DNA of 64,000 nucleotides from Psychrobacillus sp044762655. Its GTDB lineage: Bacteria; Bacillota; Bacilli; Bacillales_A; Planococcaceae. Below, piece by piece: positions 33,915 through 42,257 of this stretch (its first letter is position 1; each line of letters begins with the position of its first letter). The notes below the pieces were generated by a model that was given only the letters and a program-made list of their open reading frames with translations, did not search any database and was not told the origin of the DNA. The position numbers and the translations under genes are program-made. The stretch spans positions 372,001 to 436,000 of the forward strand of contig NZ_JBIWER010000002.1 in assembly GCF_044762655.1 (NCBI RefSeq), read 5' to 3'.

Positions 33915-33997
33915 TTATTCAACTAACGGGTGCTTTACTTCAAGAAGAGGAACGCATTTTTACTTATTGAACTAACGCGGCAGGTTAGTTGTAGAAG
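33915..33997 (+). repeat. Cassette site 14, short form
   Basis: L arm TTCAACTAA-CGGGTGCT-TTACTTCAAGAAG, weak hairpin with ATTTTTAC, R arm GAACTAA-CGCGGCAGG-TTAGTTGTAGAAG. Confidence 0.85.
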
Positions 33998-34016
33998 CAT
34001 AATAATAAAAATAAAG

Positions 34017-34050
34017 GGACTGTACTGTTTTTTTAGGTACTGTCCCTTTT
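34017..34050 (-). terminator. Terminator after the tetR-type gene
   Basis: GGGACTGTAC / GTACTGTCCC (minor mismatch) around a T7 loop. It terminates the minus-strand regulator and lies just inside site 14. Confidence 0.7.
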
Positions 34051-34053
34051 CTT

Positions 34054-34671
34054 TTATTTTTTTAACCCAAGAGCAAAGAAAGGACCATTAACTGTAATGG
34101 TCGATAGAATACGAGCCATTTCTTTAGGAGATTCTTTCATTCCACTATTCAACCATTGTTGAATTACCCCTATATGTGCAGACGCAATATAAGAAATTAA
34201 ATATTGTCCTGGAACAAGTAAATTTTCCTTTTTGATCATTGCGTTTACATCATTTCCAAATATTGTTTTCGAAATAAAATCTTTCAGCCTTGTTTGGAAT
34301 GATAAATCTCCTTTAGGACCTAAAACAGCTTTCATAAAACCACTATTTTTTTTAAGATACTCAAATATTGAAACTGCAAGAGAAAAGGGTTCTGAAGTTG
34401 GTAAATAAGTTTCAAGTTCGGCAACTATACTTGGAAGGTTCTGTTTTGCAATTTTGGACATTTCAAGCATAATTTCTTCTTCACATTGAGTCATTAAATC
34501 ATATTTGTCTTGAAAGTGTGCATAAAATGTACCTCTATTTATTTTTGCTCTAGTTGTTATGTCTTTAACCGTAATTGCCTCGAAACCTTTTTCATCGATT
34601 AATTCTACTAGTGCATCTCGGATGGATTCTTTTGTCCGAATGACACGTAAATCCGTATTACTATCACGCAA
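34054..34671 (-). CDS. TetR family regulator (cassette)
   Basis: A 205-residue TetR-type repressor: N-terminal HTH (IRDALVELIDEKGFEAITVKDI, INRGTFYAHFQDKYDLM) and a helical C-terminal ligand domain. It is divergent from the YhgE-type gene at 34839, with a perfect palindrome at 34785-34806 over that gene's promoter region. It likely represses the transporter-like partner. The two genes make a self-contained two-gene cassette. Confidence 0.87.
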   Translation of the reverse strand: MRDSNTDLRVIRTKESIRDALVELIDEKGFEAITVKDITTRAKINRGTFYAHFQDKYDLMTQCEEEIMLEMSKIAKQNLPSIVAELETYLPTSEPFSLAVSIFEYLKKNSGFMKAVLGPKGDLSFQTRLKDFISKTIFGNDVNAMIKKENLLVPGQYLISYIASAHIGVIQQWLNSGMKESPKEMARILSTITVNGPFFALGLKK

Positions 34672-34784
34672 GCTACTTCCTCCTTAATTTATCCGACACA
34701 TTTATAAAAGGTGTTCCTTACCCAACACATCTGTGCTTTTTGATTATTGAAAAGAAAAGGAAACAATTATAAAATTTTAAATGC

Positions 34785-34806
34785 AATAAACAACAGGTTG
34801 TTTATT
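34785..34806. promoter_or_regulatory. Palindromic operator for the TetR-type regulator
   Basis: AATAAACAAC-AG-GTTGTTTATT is a perfect 10-bp inverted repeat around a 2-bp centre, 32 bases before the yhgE-type start. Its symmetry and length fit TetR operators. Confidence 0.75.
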
Positions 34807-34838
34807 ATTATAGCAAAAAAATAGGGAGGGTAAAATAA

Positions 34839-36029
34839 ATGATTAAAAACAAATTGTTATTAGTTTCACCAATCATTTCATTTGCAGTCATTTTTATTTT
34901 TTCACTAACATTATTTCCATCGGTCCAACCTCAACCGAAAAATCTGCCAATTGCAATCGTAAATGAGGATGAGGGAATGGAAATTCCTAATCAACCAAAA
35001 ATAAATATTGGTCAAACAATTGTAGAAATGATACAAAAAAATCCAAAAGCAAAAACAGATGAAGACACTGCTGTGAAATGGATTAAAGTAAAAACAGCAG
35101 AAGATGCACAAAAAGGAATGGATAATCAAAAATATTATGCAGCATTGGTCATTCCGAAAGACTTTAGTGCGAAGCAAGCATCCTTACGTACGCCAGCACC
35201 TTCTTCACCGGAATTAAAAATATTTATCAATCAGGGAATGAATACGGCTGCCTCTACGATGGCAGGACAGGTTTTAAACGGAGTAGTCGATAACATGAAT
35301 AATTATGTTCGAACACAACTGCTTGATAATTTTGAAAAACAGGGAGCAACTTTAACAGCAAAACAGGCGGCAAGTCTTGCAGTTCCAATTGTTAAAAACG
35401 TCACAAATGTGAATGATATCGGAACCAATAGTGCTAACGGAAATTCGCCTATTTCATTATTCCAACCATTATGGATGGCAAGTTTGGCTAGTTCAGCGAT
35501 TCTCTTTATTGCTATTAGTAAATTGCCAATTAGCACTCGAAAAGAAAGTCTTTTCACAAAGGTAGGGCAAATTGTAATGAGTGCTATTATAGCACTAGTA
35601 ATTGGGTTCGGATTTACCTGGATAGTAGAGGGAATGGTAGGAATAAATATTCCGGATTTCCTTGATACAGCCCTTTTTTTATCAATTACCTCATTTAGCT
35701 TTATCCTAATGATTTTAGCTGTACTTTCGATAGTTGGGATTAAGGGTATTTCAGTCTTTGCCTTATTGCTTTTCTTTGGCGCACCTTTACTAGCATTAGC
35801 ACCTGAAATGATGTCTCCATTTTATAGAAATTGGATTTACTCATGGTTACCAATGCGATTTATGATAGAAGGTCTTCGAGAATTATTCTTCTTTGGTGAA
35901 GGGTTAACCTGGAACACTCCAATTTCAGTACTTTTTGGGATTGGATTGGTTAGCATGATTGTCATACTTACTTCTGCTTTAAAGCATAATAAAGTTAAGA
36001 AAGAAACATTGGATACCGATATAGCTTAA
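34839..36029 (+). CDS. YhgE/Pip-like ABC-2 membrane protein (cassette)
   Basis: A 396-residue membrane protein. One N-terminal helix (residues about 6-26) is followed by a large extracellular region with the Pip/YhgE-type pattern LPIAIVNEDEGMEIP...AKVVIPKDFS-like, then about five C-terminal helices (from residue 215) of the ABC-2 permease type. It is shorter than B. subtilis YhgE. It probably exports drugs or peptides or acts in envelope stress. GGGAGGG site before the ATG. Confidence 0.83.
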   Translation: MIKNKLLLVSPIISFAVIFIFSLTLFPSVQPQPKNLPIAIVNEDEGMEIPNQPKINIGQTIVEMIQKNPKAKTDEDTAVKWIKVKTAEDAQKGMDNQKYYAALVIPKDFSAKQASLRTPAPSSPELKIFINQGMNTAASTMAGQVLNGVVDNMNNYVRTQLLDNFEKQGATLTAKQAASLAVPIVKNVTNVNDIGTNSANGNSPISLFQPLWMASLASSAILFIAISKLPISTRKESLFTKVGQIVMSAIIALVIGFGFTWIVEGMVGINIPDFLDTALFLSITSFSFILMILAVLSIVGIKGISVFALLLFFGAPLLALAPEMMSPFYRNWIYSWLPMRFMIEGLRELFFFGEGLTWNTPISVLFGIGLVSMIVILTSALKHNKVKKETLDTDIA

Positions 36030-36072
36030 TAGTTATTGCCTTCATTCAAAGTTGAAAAAATTTATCCCATAT

Positions 36073-36098
36073 AGTCGTTTTTCTTATAGAAAACGACT
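36073..36098 (+). terminator. Hairpin after the yhgE-type gene
   Basis: AGTCGTTTT / AAAACGACT stem with an 8-nt loop, then a short T-containing tail. Confidence 0.65.
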
Positions 36099-36112
36099 CT
36101 TATTAATGAGTA

Positions 36113-36220
36113 TGTGAAAAAGTGCACTTAAACTAACGGATGCTTTAGTAAAAAATCATAGGGTTGCCATAGGTAACTCTTTTTCTTATTGAACTAACGA
36201 AGCAGGTTAGTTTAATATAG
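36113..36220 (+). repeat. Cassette site 15, complete form
   Basis: Flank GTGAAAAAGTGCAC, L arm AACTAA-CGGATGCT-TTAGT, hairpin GGGTTGCC / GGTAACTC with TTTTTC, R arm GAACTAA-CGAAGCAGG-TTAGTTTAATATAG. Confidence 0.83.
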
Positions 36221-36266
36221 AAAGTTTCAAATTTAGTGTAAAATTGTTCGTGAGGTGAGAGAACTT

Positions 36267-36713
36267 ATGAAAATATTTCAAGCTACAATTGAAGATTTAG
36301 AAGGAGTATCAAATTTATTTAATTTGTATCGTATGTTTTATCAACAAGAATCCGATTTAGAAGGTGCTAAGAATTACATAAAAGAACGTATAGAAAGCAA
36401 GGAGTCAGTTATTTTTGTTGTTAAAGACAAACAAAACTATTTCGGCTTTACTCAACTTTATCCAACATTTTCGTCTATATCTATGAAAAGAGCTTGGGTA
36501 TTGAATGACTTATATGTTGATACAAATGTGAGAAAACAAGGAGTAGGAGAAATTCTCTTACACAAAGCTAAAGAATATGCAATTGAAACAGGTGCTAAAA
36601 GCCTTAGTCTTAGTACAGCACCAGATAATAATTCTGCACAAAGATTATATGAAAAAAATGGATACAAAAGAGATTCCCAATATTATCATTATGAATTAGA
36701 TTTAGCTGAATAA
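36267..36713 (+). CDS. Cassette gene: GNAT acetyltransferase, 148 aa
   Basis: A small GNAT: N-terminal MKIFQATIEDLEGVSNLFNLYR, CoA loop VRKQGVGEILLHKAKEYA, then LSTAPDNNSAQRLYEKNGYK. This is the pattern of single-domain Gram-positive N-acetyltransferases. ATG 36267 lies 7 bases after GAGGTGAG. Confidence 0.9.
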   Translation: MKIFQATIEDLEGVSNLFNLYRMFYQQESDLEGAKNYIKERIESKESVIFVVKDKQNYFGFTQLYPTFSSISMKRAWVLNDLYVDTNVRKQGVGEILLHKAKEYAIETGAKSLSLSTAPDNNSAQRLYEKNGYKRDSQYYHYELDLAE

Positions 36714-36722
36714 TTTCTAATT

Positions 36723-36863
36723 ACTTCTTCCACTAACGGGTGCTTTAGTTAAACAAGACCATCATTTCGGTGGTCTATTTTTTATCCAAAACATAAGTAG
36801 ATCTAAAAAATCCATTGTGAAATGTTACACTTAAACTAACGGCGCAGGTTAGTTGAATAAGAA
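36723..36863 (+). repeat. Cassette site 16, long form
   Basis: L arm CCACTAA-CGGGTGCT-TTAGTTAAACAAG, hairpin GACCATC / GGTGGTC with TATTTTTT, spacer, GTGAAATGTTACAC, R arm AACTAA-CGGCGCAGG-TTAGTTGAATAAG. Confidence 0.87.
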
Positions 36864-36865
36864 AA

Positions 36866-36903
36866 ATAAAAAGCATTCAATATGTTGAATGCTTTTTATT
36901 TTT
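36866..36903 (-). terminator. Terminator at the 3' side of the MocR gene unit
   Basis: AAAAAGCATTCAA / TTGAATGCTTTTT with a short loop, directly after site 16. Confidence 0.75.
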
Positions 36904-36980
36904 ATGATATTTAGGTGATGTAATAGAAATTGTTAATGTGCTGTCCAAAACTTTTACAGTAAAGGCATATAGTAATTGTA

Positions 36981-38366
36981 TTAGCCTCCCCAAGCCTCTT
37001 TTAAAAGCTTCACTCCTTCTTGAATTTCATCAAAGGTTAGATTACTGAATCCAAGTTTAATAATTGCTTCGGCTGAATGATTTTCTATGAAATAGATGGA
37101 GGTAGGATACACTTTAACTCCATAAATGGAAGCACGCTCGATTAACCATTCTTCTGAACGATTTAGATGTACCTTAACTAAAACGTACAAGCCAGACTGT
37201 TCCCCAATAATGGAAATACATTGTTTGAAGTGTATTTTTAATTCTGAAACTAAGCACTGCATTTTTCGCTTATACACAAGTCGCATTCGTTTGATATGGC
37301 GATTCCATTCTCCCTCTTCCATAAATTTAGCCATTGTAAGCTGGCTAAGGAGGGAAGTGGTGCTCTCGAAATGAAGAAATTGATTTTTATAACGATTTAA
37401 TAGTAACTGTGGAAGCACCATGTAACTTAGGCGGATTCCTGGAAGAAAGGACTTTGAGAAATTCCCTAGGTAAATGACTCTCGTTGAATCAATGGAAGCA
37501 AGTGCTGGAAAGGGTTGTTGGGTATAGCGAAATTCACTATCATAATCATCTTCGACGATAATAAATGCATTTTTGTTGTTTGCCCAAATGATAAGCAGTT
37601 GCCTTTGCTGGATGGACATACTTACTCCTAGTGGACTTTGATGGGATGGTGTCACATAAATTAAGTGCGACATCATATTTTCTAATTGTGAAAACTCAGC
37701 ACCTGTTTCATCAACTGGTAAAGTTTCAAGTGTAAAACGATGGAATAGAAATACCTCTTTTGCTCCATCATACCCTGGGTCTTCCAAGATTACGCTTGGG
37801 AAATCATCCTTTAGGATTTGTCCAAGATTTATTAACATTTGCTGTGTGCTGCTCCCAATGATAATTGCATTTGGCTCTGTCTTTACCCCGCGAGATTGGA
37901 GTAAATAGACAGCAATTTGGTTACGCAAACACATTTCACCAAAAGGATCCCCGTATAGAAAACTCTCCTGTAAGGTCAGTACTGAATTAGTAATTCTTCT
38001 CCACGCTTTTAGAGGAAAATTTGCTTGATCTACAGCCCCTGCTTTAAAATCAACAAAAAATGTTGTCACCCGCTCAGTTTGCTTGCTAGGAATAGAAATG
38101 TCTTCCTCCTGAAATAAATGTGGCTCTAATTCATTAACAAAGTAGCCTTTTCTTCCTTCTCCCCGTATATAGCCTTCTGCCACAAGCTGTTCATAAGCCA
38201 TTAATGTCGTATTGCGACTGACTTGCAGGGAATCAGCAAGTTGACGTATGGAAGGTAATTGCTCGTTTTCTGGTAGGTCCCCATGCTCAATTAATAATTT
38301 AAATCGTTCATATATCTGTTTGTATTTAGAAGAGTGATCGTCTAAAGCAAAAATGATATTTTTCAT
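36981..38366 (-). CDS. MocR-type regulator (GntR HTH plus aminotransferase domain)
   Basis: A 461-residue fusion. It has an N-terminal winged helix (LPSIRQLADSLQVSRNTTLMAYEQLVAEGYI, residues 37-68) and a C-terminal fold-type I aminotransferase-like domain with VEDDYDSEFRY and the PLP lysine region YLGNFSKSFLPGIRLSYMVLP. It should sense PLP or an amino-acid-like ligand. It is divergent from a LysE exporter gene, which is its likely target. The intergenic region has TGACAT (38380) and ATGTCA (38416) as a spaced inverted repeat. Confidence 0.9.
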   Translation of the reverse strand: MKNIIFALDDHSSKYKQIYERFKLLIEHGDLPENEQLPSIRQLADSLQVSRNTTLMAYEQLVAEGYIRGEGRKGYFVNELEPHLFQEEDISIPSKQTERVTTFFVDFKAGAVDQANFPLKAWRRITNSVLTLQESFLYGDPFGEMCLRNQIAVYLLQSRGVKTEPNAIIIGSSTQQMLINLGQILKDDFPSVILEDPGYDGAKEVFLFHRFTLETLPVDETGAEFSQLENMMSHLIYVTPSHQSPLGVSMSIQQRQLLIIWANNKNAFIIVEDDYDSEFRYTQQPFPALASIDSTRVIYLGNFSKSFLPGIRLSYMVLPQLLLNRYKNQFLHFESTTSLLSQLTMAKFMEEGEWNRHIKRMRLVYKRKMQCLVSELKIHFKQCISIIGEQSGLYVLVKVHLNRSEEWLIERASIYGVKVYPTSIYFIENHSAEAIIKLGFSNLTFDEIQEGVKLLKEAWGG

Positions 38367-38497
38367 TATAAATCGCCTCTGACATGTCTGTTTTATTTAA
38401 ATTGTACCTTTTTATATGTCAATTATTATATTACTATGTTGACTAACCGATATCCACAAGATTTAAAAATAATCAGATAAACATTAGGGGGGCTTCG

Positions 38498-39124
38498 ATG
38501 CTCAATATTGCTGAGTATAGTGCATTTATTATGGTTGTCTTTGGTTTGTTTTTGATCCCAGGTCCTGCTGTATTGTTAATGATAACTCGATCGGCTCATG
38601 AGGGAACCAAAACAGGTATTATAACAGGTCTAGGCATTGCAACAGGTGATTTCATTCATGTGTTATTAGCAGCTATTGGATTTTCAGCCATTCTTATGAC
38701 ATCTACGGTTGCCTTTAATATCGTAAAAATCGCTGGGGCAGCGTATTTGTTGTATATGGGCATTAGGGCATTATTTGCAAAATCGTCATCCCTAAGAATG
38801 CCTGAAGTTGTACAGGAGTCATTACTTAACGTCTATAGGCATGGAATATTAGTAGAAGCCTTGAATCCGAAAACAGCACTTTTCTTTATAGCTTTATTTC
38901 CACAATTTGTAGATGTTGAGAGAGGCACGATCGTAATTCAATTTTTAATTTTAGGTGTAATTTTTGTTGTATTAACTGTAATTTATACAACTATCTTGTC
39001 CATCTTTACCGGGAAAGTTAAACAACAGATCGTGCGTGGGGCTGGTATGAACAGATGGAGTAATAAAGTGTTGGGTCTGCTTTATATCGGACTAAGCATG
39101 CAAGTATTACTCCTAGGACAATAA
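38498..39124 (+). CDS. LysE family amino-acid exporter
   Basis: A 208-residue membrane protein with six helices. It has the LysE/RhtB signature LIPGPAVLLMITRSAHEGTKTGIITGLGIATGD in pieces at residues 19-50. It exports an amino acid or related metabolite; substrate unknown. GGGGGGC site before the ATG. Divergent from and presumably controlled by the MocR-type gene. Confidence 0.9.
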   Translation: MLNIAEYSAFIMVVFGLFLIPGPAVLLMITRSAHEGTKTGIITGLGIATGDFIHVLLAAIGFSAILMTSTVAFNIVKIAGAAYLLYMGIRALFAKSSSLRMPEVVQESLLNVYRHGILVEALNPKTALFFIALFPQFVDVERGTIVIQFLILGVIFVVLTVIYTTILSIFTGKVKQQIVRGAGMNRWSNKVLGLLYIGLSMQVLLLGQ

Positions 39125-39194
39125 TCTTTTTTAGATTTCGAGGATTCCCCCAAAGTTTCGATGAATCATTTTAATATAGAAAGGAGAAGGCTTT

Positions 39195-39809
39195 ATGTAT
39201 ATTCCAAAATTCTTTAAAGTCACCAATATCAATGAAATTCTGGAGTTTATGCAGGAGAACTCTTTTGCAACACTGGTCACAACAAAAAAGGGGAAACCCA
39301 TTGCTTCTCATCTGCCATTACAGCTTCATAAACAGGGAGAGGATTATTATATAACTGGACATATGGCATATGGAAATCCTCAATGGAGAACATTCCAATC
39401 ATGCGAGGATGTTCTAGTCATCTATCAAGGATCACATAGTTATATTTCATCATCCTGGTATGGCCATGAAAATGTACCGACATGGAATTACCAGGCAGTA
39501 CATGTATATGGTCAAGCAAGTATATTAGGGGAAGAAGAGTTGAAACAAGATCTGATAACGTTGCTAGAAAAGTATGAGAAACAACGTGATAACCCAGTTT
39601 TATGGGGTAAATTGTCGCCTGAGCTATTAGAAAGTGAAATAAAAGGGATTGTTGGCTTTAAAATAAAAGTAGAAGAAGTCCAAGCAGCGTATAAATTAAG
39701 TCAGAATCGAAATGAAGAGGATTACCAAAACATCATTGAAAAATTACAAGAAGAAGAAAATCTAAATTCCCATCAATTGGCTGAAGTAATGAAAAAAATC
39801 AAAAATTAG
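39195..39809 (+). CDS. PaiB-like FMN-binding negative transcriptional regulator
   Basis: A 204-residue protein of the PaiB family: opening MYIPKFFKVTNINEILEFM, then NSFATLVTTKKGKPIASHLPL, HMAYGNPQW, and WYGHENVPTWNYQAVHVYG. These are split-barrel flavin-binding proteins; B. subtilis PaiB works with the acetyltransferase PaiA. Here it follows the LysE gene by 70 bases behind AAGGAGAAGG, and probably forms one unit with it. Confidence 0.9.
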   Translation: MYIPKFFKVTNINEILEFMQENSFATLVTTKKGKPIASHLPLQLHKQGEDYYITGHMAYGNPQWRTFQSCEDVLVIYQGSHSYISSSWYGHENVPTWNYQAVHVYGQASILGEEELKQDLITLLEKYEKQRDNPVLWGKLSPELLESEIKGIVGFKIKVEEVQAAYKLSQNRNEEDYQNIIEKLQEEENLNSHQLAEVMKKIKN

Positions 39810-39822
39810 GTAAATTGAGAGG

Positions 39823-39930
39823 TTTGTGAAGGATTCACTTAAACTACCCGGTGCTTTAACAGAACAAGCGGCTACCTTGAGAGGTAGCTTTTTCTTATTG
39901 AACTAACCCAGCAGTTTAGTTGAAGAAGGA
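39823..39930 (+). repeat. Cassette site 17, complete form
   Basis: Flank GTGAAGGATTCAC (palindromic), L arm AACTAC-CCGGTGCT-TTAAC, hairpin GGCTACCTT / GAGGTAGCT with TTTTTC, R arm GAACTAA-CCCAGCAGT-TTAGTTGAAGAAGG. Confidence 0.83.
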
Positions 39931-39982
39931 ATTATTCAACTTAGCGAAGGTCGTGAATTCTGAGTTGAAAACAACTCTTATT

Positions 39983-40078
39983 TATTAAAGTAACGGGTGC
40001 TCTAATGAAATTCGTTGAGCTGTTTAGACAGTTCTTTTTTCTTATAGAACTAAAGTGGCAGTTTCGTTCAATAAGCAG
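39983..40078 (+). repeat. Cassette site 18, complete form
   Basis: L arm AAGTAA-CGGGTGCT-CTAATG, hairpin GAGCTGTTT / AGACAGTTC with TTTTTTC, R arm GAACTAA-AGTGGCAGT-TTCGTTCAATAAG. Only 52 bases separate it from site 17, and they contain no gene. Confidence 0.8.
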
Positions 40079-40250
40079 GAGTTTTTGAAAAGATGTAGAA
40101 GCATTTGCTATATGGGGAATTATAGCTAAAAACTATTCTCATGAGGAGTGGTTTGATTAAGAACATCAGTACAAAAGCAAGTTGAAGCAATAAGAAAGAA
40201 ATTATAAGTTATGTGTTGACTATAATAGACAAAAATCAGGAGGTAATTAT

Positions 40251-40658
40251 TTGAGAAATTCTATAAACTTTACGATAGAACCCCCTAATAACTTTGAGCA
40301 ATTACTAACCTTATATGAATCTTTAGGATGGAATTCACTTGACTTAACAATTAATGATTTGGAGAGAATGTGCAATCAAAGTTGGTATGCGATTTACGTA
40401 TTTGATGAAAAACAATTAGTGGGTATGGGACGTGTTATATCAGATGGTGTAATTACTGGTGTAATTTGTGGATTGTGTGTTCTACCAAGTTATCAGTCAG
40501 AAGGAATCGGCAAAGAAATGATGAATCGAATAATTCAACATTGTGAGCAAAATCGGGTAGTTCCTCAATTATTGTGCGTGGAAAGTTTGGAACCATATTA
40601 TGAAACTTTCGGGTTCAAGAAATTCACCATTGGAATGTCAAAAAATATAAATAGATAA
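40251..40658 (+). CDS. Cassette gene: GNAT acetyltransferase, 135 aa
   Basis: A compact GNAT with N-terminal NNFEQLLTLYESLGWNSLDLT, ISDGVITGVICGLCVLPSYQSEGIGKEMM (CoA loop) in part, and ESLEPYYETFGFKKF. Start TTG 40251 behind AGGAGGTAATTA. The 170 bases before it carry a leader resembling that of the 26496 gene and no ORF. Confidence 0.88.
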   Translation: MRNSINFTIEPPNNFEQLLTLYESLGWNSLDLTINDLERMCNQSWYAIYVFDEKQLVGMGRVISDGVITGVICGLCVLPSYQSEGIGKEMMNRIIQHCEQNRVVPQLLCVESLEPYYETFGFKKFTIGMSKNINR

Positions 40659-40675
40659 ATTTAATTTGATTTCTT

Positions 40676-40757
40676 GTTTAACAAACGGGTGCTTTACTTC
40701 AAGAAGTAGTAAAGACTTTTTTCTTATTGAACTAAAGCAACTAGTTTGTATTTCAAG
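40676..40757 (+). repeat. Cassette site 19, short form
   Basis: L arm ACAAA-CGGGTGCT-TTACTTCAAGAAG, hairpin CTTTACTTC / TAGTAAAG with CTTTTTTC, R arm GAACTAA-AGCAACTAG-TTTGTATTTCAAG (drifted). Confidence 0.78.
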
Positions 40758-40773
40758 ATTTTAAAGATAAATA

Positions 40774-40861
40774 CAAATATAACGGGTGTTTAGTTGAACA
40801 AGTGGCTGCCTGTTTGGGCAGCTTTTTCTAATTGAAGTAATGCCGCAGTTTATTTTAGAAG
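40774..40861 (+). repeat. Cassette site 20, complete form
   Basis: L arm ATATAA-CGGGTGTT-TAGTTGAACAAG, hairpin GGCTGCC / GGGCAGC with TTTTTC, R arm GAAGTAA-TGCCGCAGT-TTATTTTAGAAG. It starts 17 bases after site 19: an empty position. Confidence 0.78.
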
Positions 40862-40919
40862 TGAATATTACGAGAGCATTAATAAAAACCCATTTTATGG
40901 TCCAGTGAAACATTAAGCG

Positions 40920-41004
40920 ATATTCAACTAACGGGTGCTTTACTTCAAGAAGGAGTAAAGCCTTTTTTCATAAGGAACTAAAGCAGCAGGTTAGTTGAAG
41001 AAGG
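40920..41004 (+). repeat. Cassette site 21, short form
   Basis: L arm TTCAACTAA-CGGGTGCT-TTACTTCAAG, hairpin GCTTTACT / AGTAAAGC with CTTTTTTC, R arm GAACTAA-AGCAGCAGG-TTAGTTGAAGAAGG. Nearly identical to site 3. 58 gene-free bases separate it from site 20. Confidence 0.87.
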
Positions 41005-41060
41005 ATTTTTTTCAATTTATATAGAATATTCTAAAGAAGAAGAGGAGTTGGTTAGTTTGT

Positions 41061-41900
41061 ATGGGATTTGAAAGTAGACATTTAGAAAGAGATTTACTAT
41101 TACCAAAACATCGTGATAATCTATTGGAAAATGTATTAAAAGATTTAACATCAGATTCTAATGTTTTGGCTATTTATCTGGCAGGTTCATTGGCTAGAGG
41201 GAACTTTGACAATTACTCAGATATTGATTTACATATTATTGTTACTCCTAAAAAGAAAGCAGATTACATTAAAAACAAACGCAATAGAGCAAAAAGATGG
41301 GGAGAAGTATTGTTTTACGAAGACTTTAATCCTTCTTCACCCGTTGTAGTTACCCATTATGATTCCTTTATAAAAGTAGATAGTTGGTATCATTCACCTG
41401 AAGAAGTTGTACCTTCTATCTGGATAAAAGGATATAAAGTTCTTTACGACCCAAATAACATTATTAGTAATGTCATAAATGATTCTGCATATGAAGTTTA
41501 TAAACCCTCATCGGAAGAAGTTATTTTTTGGAGAGGAAAACTTTTTGCTTTTATACACGAAACTTACCGAGCGGTTATGCGGGAAGAGATATATTATGCT
41601 TTATCTAATATAGATAGAGTCCGATGGCTAGTTGTTTCTGGTTGGTATATGGAGATGGAGCAACACTTAGATAGCCCATACGGTGTTTGGTCAAAAATTG
41701 AGGGGAAAAGAAGTAAATTAAATCATTCGCAGTTATCTCTTCTGGAAAACTGGGATTGTGGTCGTAATACTAATCAAATTATGAAAGCCTTGGTTGGTAT
41801 GGTTCCTGAAATTATTAGACTGAATAAATACTTGAGTAAACAAGTTAATATCGAAGAAAATGAAGACCACATTAAAAAAATCATAGAATTAGCATATTAG
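41061..41900 (+). CDS. Cassette gene: nucleotidyltransferase domain protein, 279 aa
   Basis: It has the pol-beta superfamily NTase signature: LAGSLARGNFDNYSDIDLHII (GSxxxGxxxxxSDxDL, about residues 33-53), followed by a helical C-terminal region as in ANT-type enzymes. It could adenylylate a small molecule such as an aminoglycoside, but nothing identifies the acceptor. AGAGGAG lies 13 bases before the ATG, rather far. Confidence 0.82.
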   Translation: MGFESRHLERDLLLPKHRDNLLENVLKDLTSDSNVLAIYLAGSLARGNFDNYSDIDLHIIVTPKKKADYIKNKRNRAKRWGEVLFYEDFNPSSPVVVTHYDSFIKVDSWYHSPEEVVPSIWIKGYKVLYDPNNIISNVINDSAYEVYKPSSEEVIFWRGKLFAFIHETYRAVMREEIYYALSNIDRVRWLVVSGWYMEMEQHLDSPYGVWSKIEGKRSKLNHSQLSLLENWDCGRNTNQIMKALVGMVPEIIRLNKYLSKQVNIEENEDHIKKIIELAY

Positions 41901-41935
41901 TATAAATTGAAAGGAGTACTATAATGGTACGCCTT

Positions 41936-42008
41936 ATTTGTATAACTAACGGATGCCTTAGTTTAAAAAGTACTTAACGAAAATCGTCTTTTAAAGGCGT
42001 TTTTTTAT
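41936..42008 (+). repeat. Cassette site 22, left half
   Basis: L arm TAACTAA-CGGATGCC-TTAGTTTAAAAAG, then a weak hairpin ending GGCGTTTTTTT. A 17-codon ORF with AAAGGAG (ATG 41924) runs through the arm; it is probably chance. Confidence 0.7.
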
Positions 42009-42135
42009 TTTTAATGAAAATTAGAAATAGTTTAAGCCAAATTGAACTTTAAATTCTCTAATAGATATAAGTTAAAAAAGAGGGAGTGAACTAAGATTAT
42101 ACGTTTGTTAACACAAATTAAACTGTAATACTGTG

Positions 42136-42178
42136 AAGAGTTTTACTTAAACTGATGCCGAAGTTTACTAGAGGATAA
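42136..42178 (+). repeat. Cassette site 22, right half (decayed)
   Basis: Flank GTGAAGAGTTTTAC, then AACTGA-TGCCGAAGT-TTACTAGAGGATAAA. It is the last recognisable arm of the array; the spacing from the L arm (about 130 bases) fits a long-form site. Confidence 0.6.
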
Positions 42179-42257
42179 ATTTAATTCCCCAAATAGATAT
42201 AATAGAACGTATATTCGTGTTATAATTTATCTGATAATACTAGTGTGGGGGATAATT

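Noticed and set aside
41924..41977. 17-codon ORF with a good AAAGGAG site running through the site 22 L arm
   Set aside because: Too short, and its codons are dictated by the repeat sequence.
22699..42178. CRISPR array
   Set aside because: Repeats are regularly shared, but intervals are 20 to ~2900 bases, contain genes, and the repeats are two-armed with variable hairpins. No cas genes are present.
22699..42178. Canonical integron with attC 7-mers and IntI
   Set aside because: The arms do not match RYYYAAC/GTTRRRY convincingly and the recombinase has no visible IntI-specific insertion. I therefore call it integron-like only.
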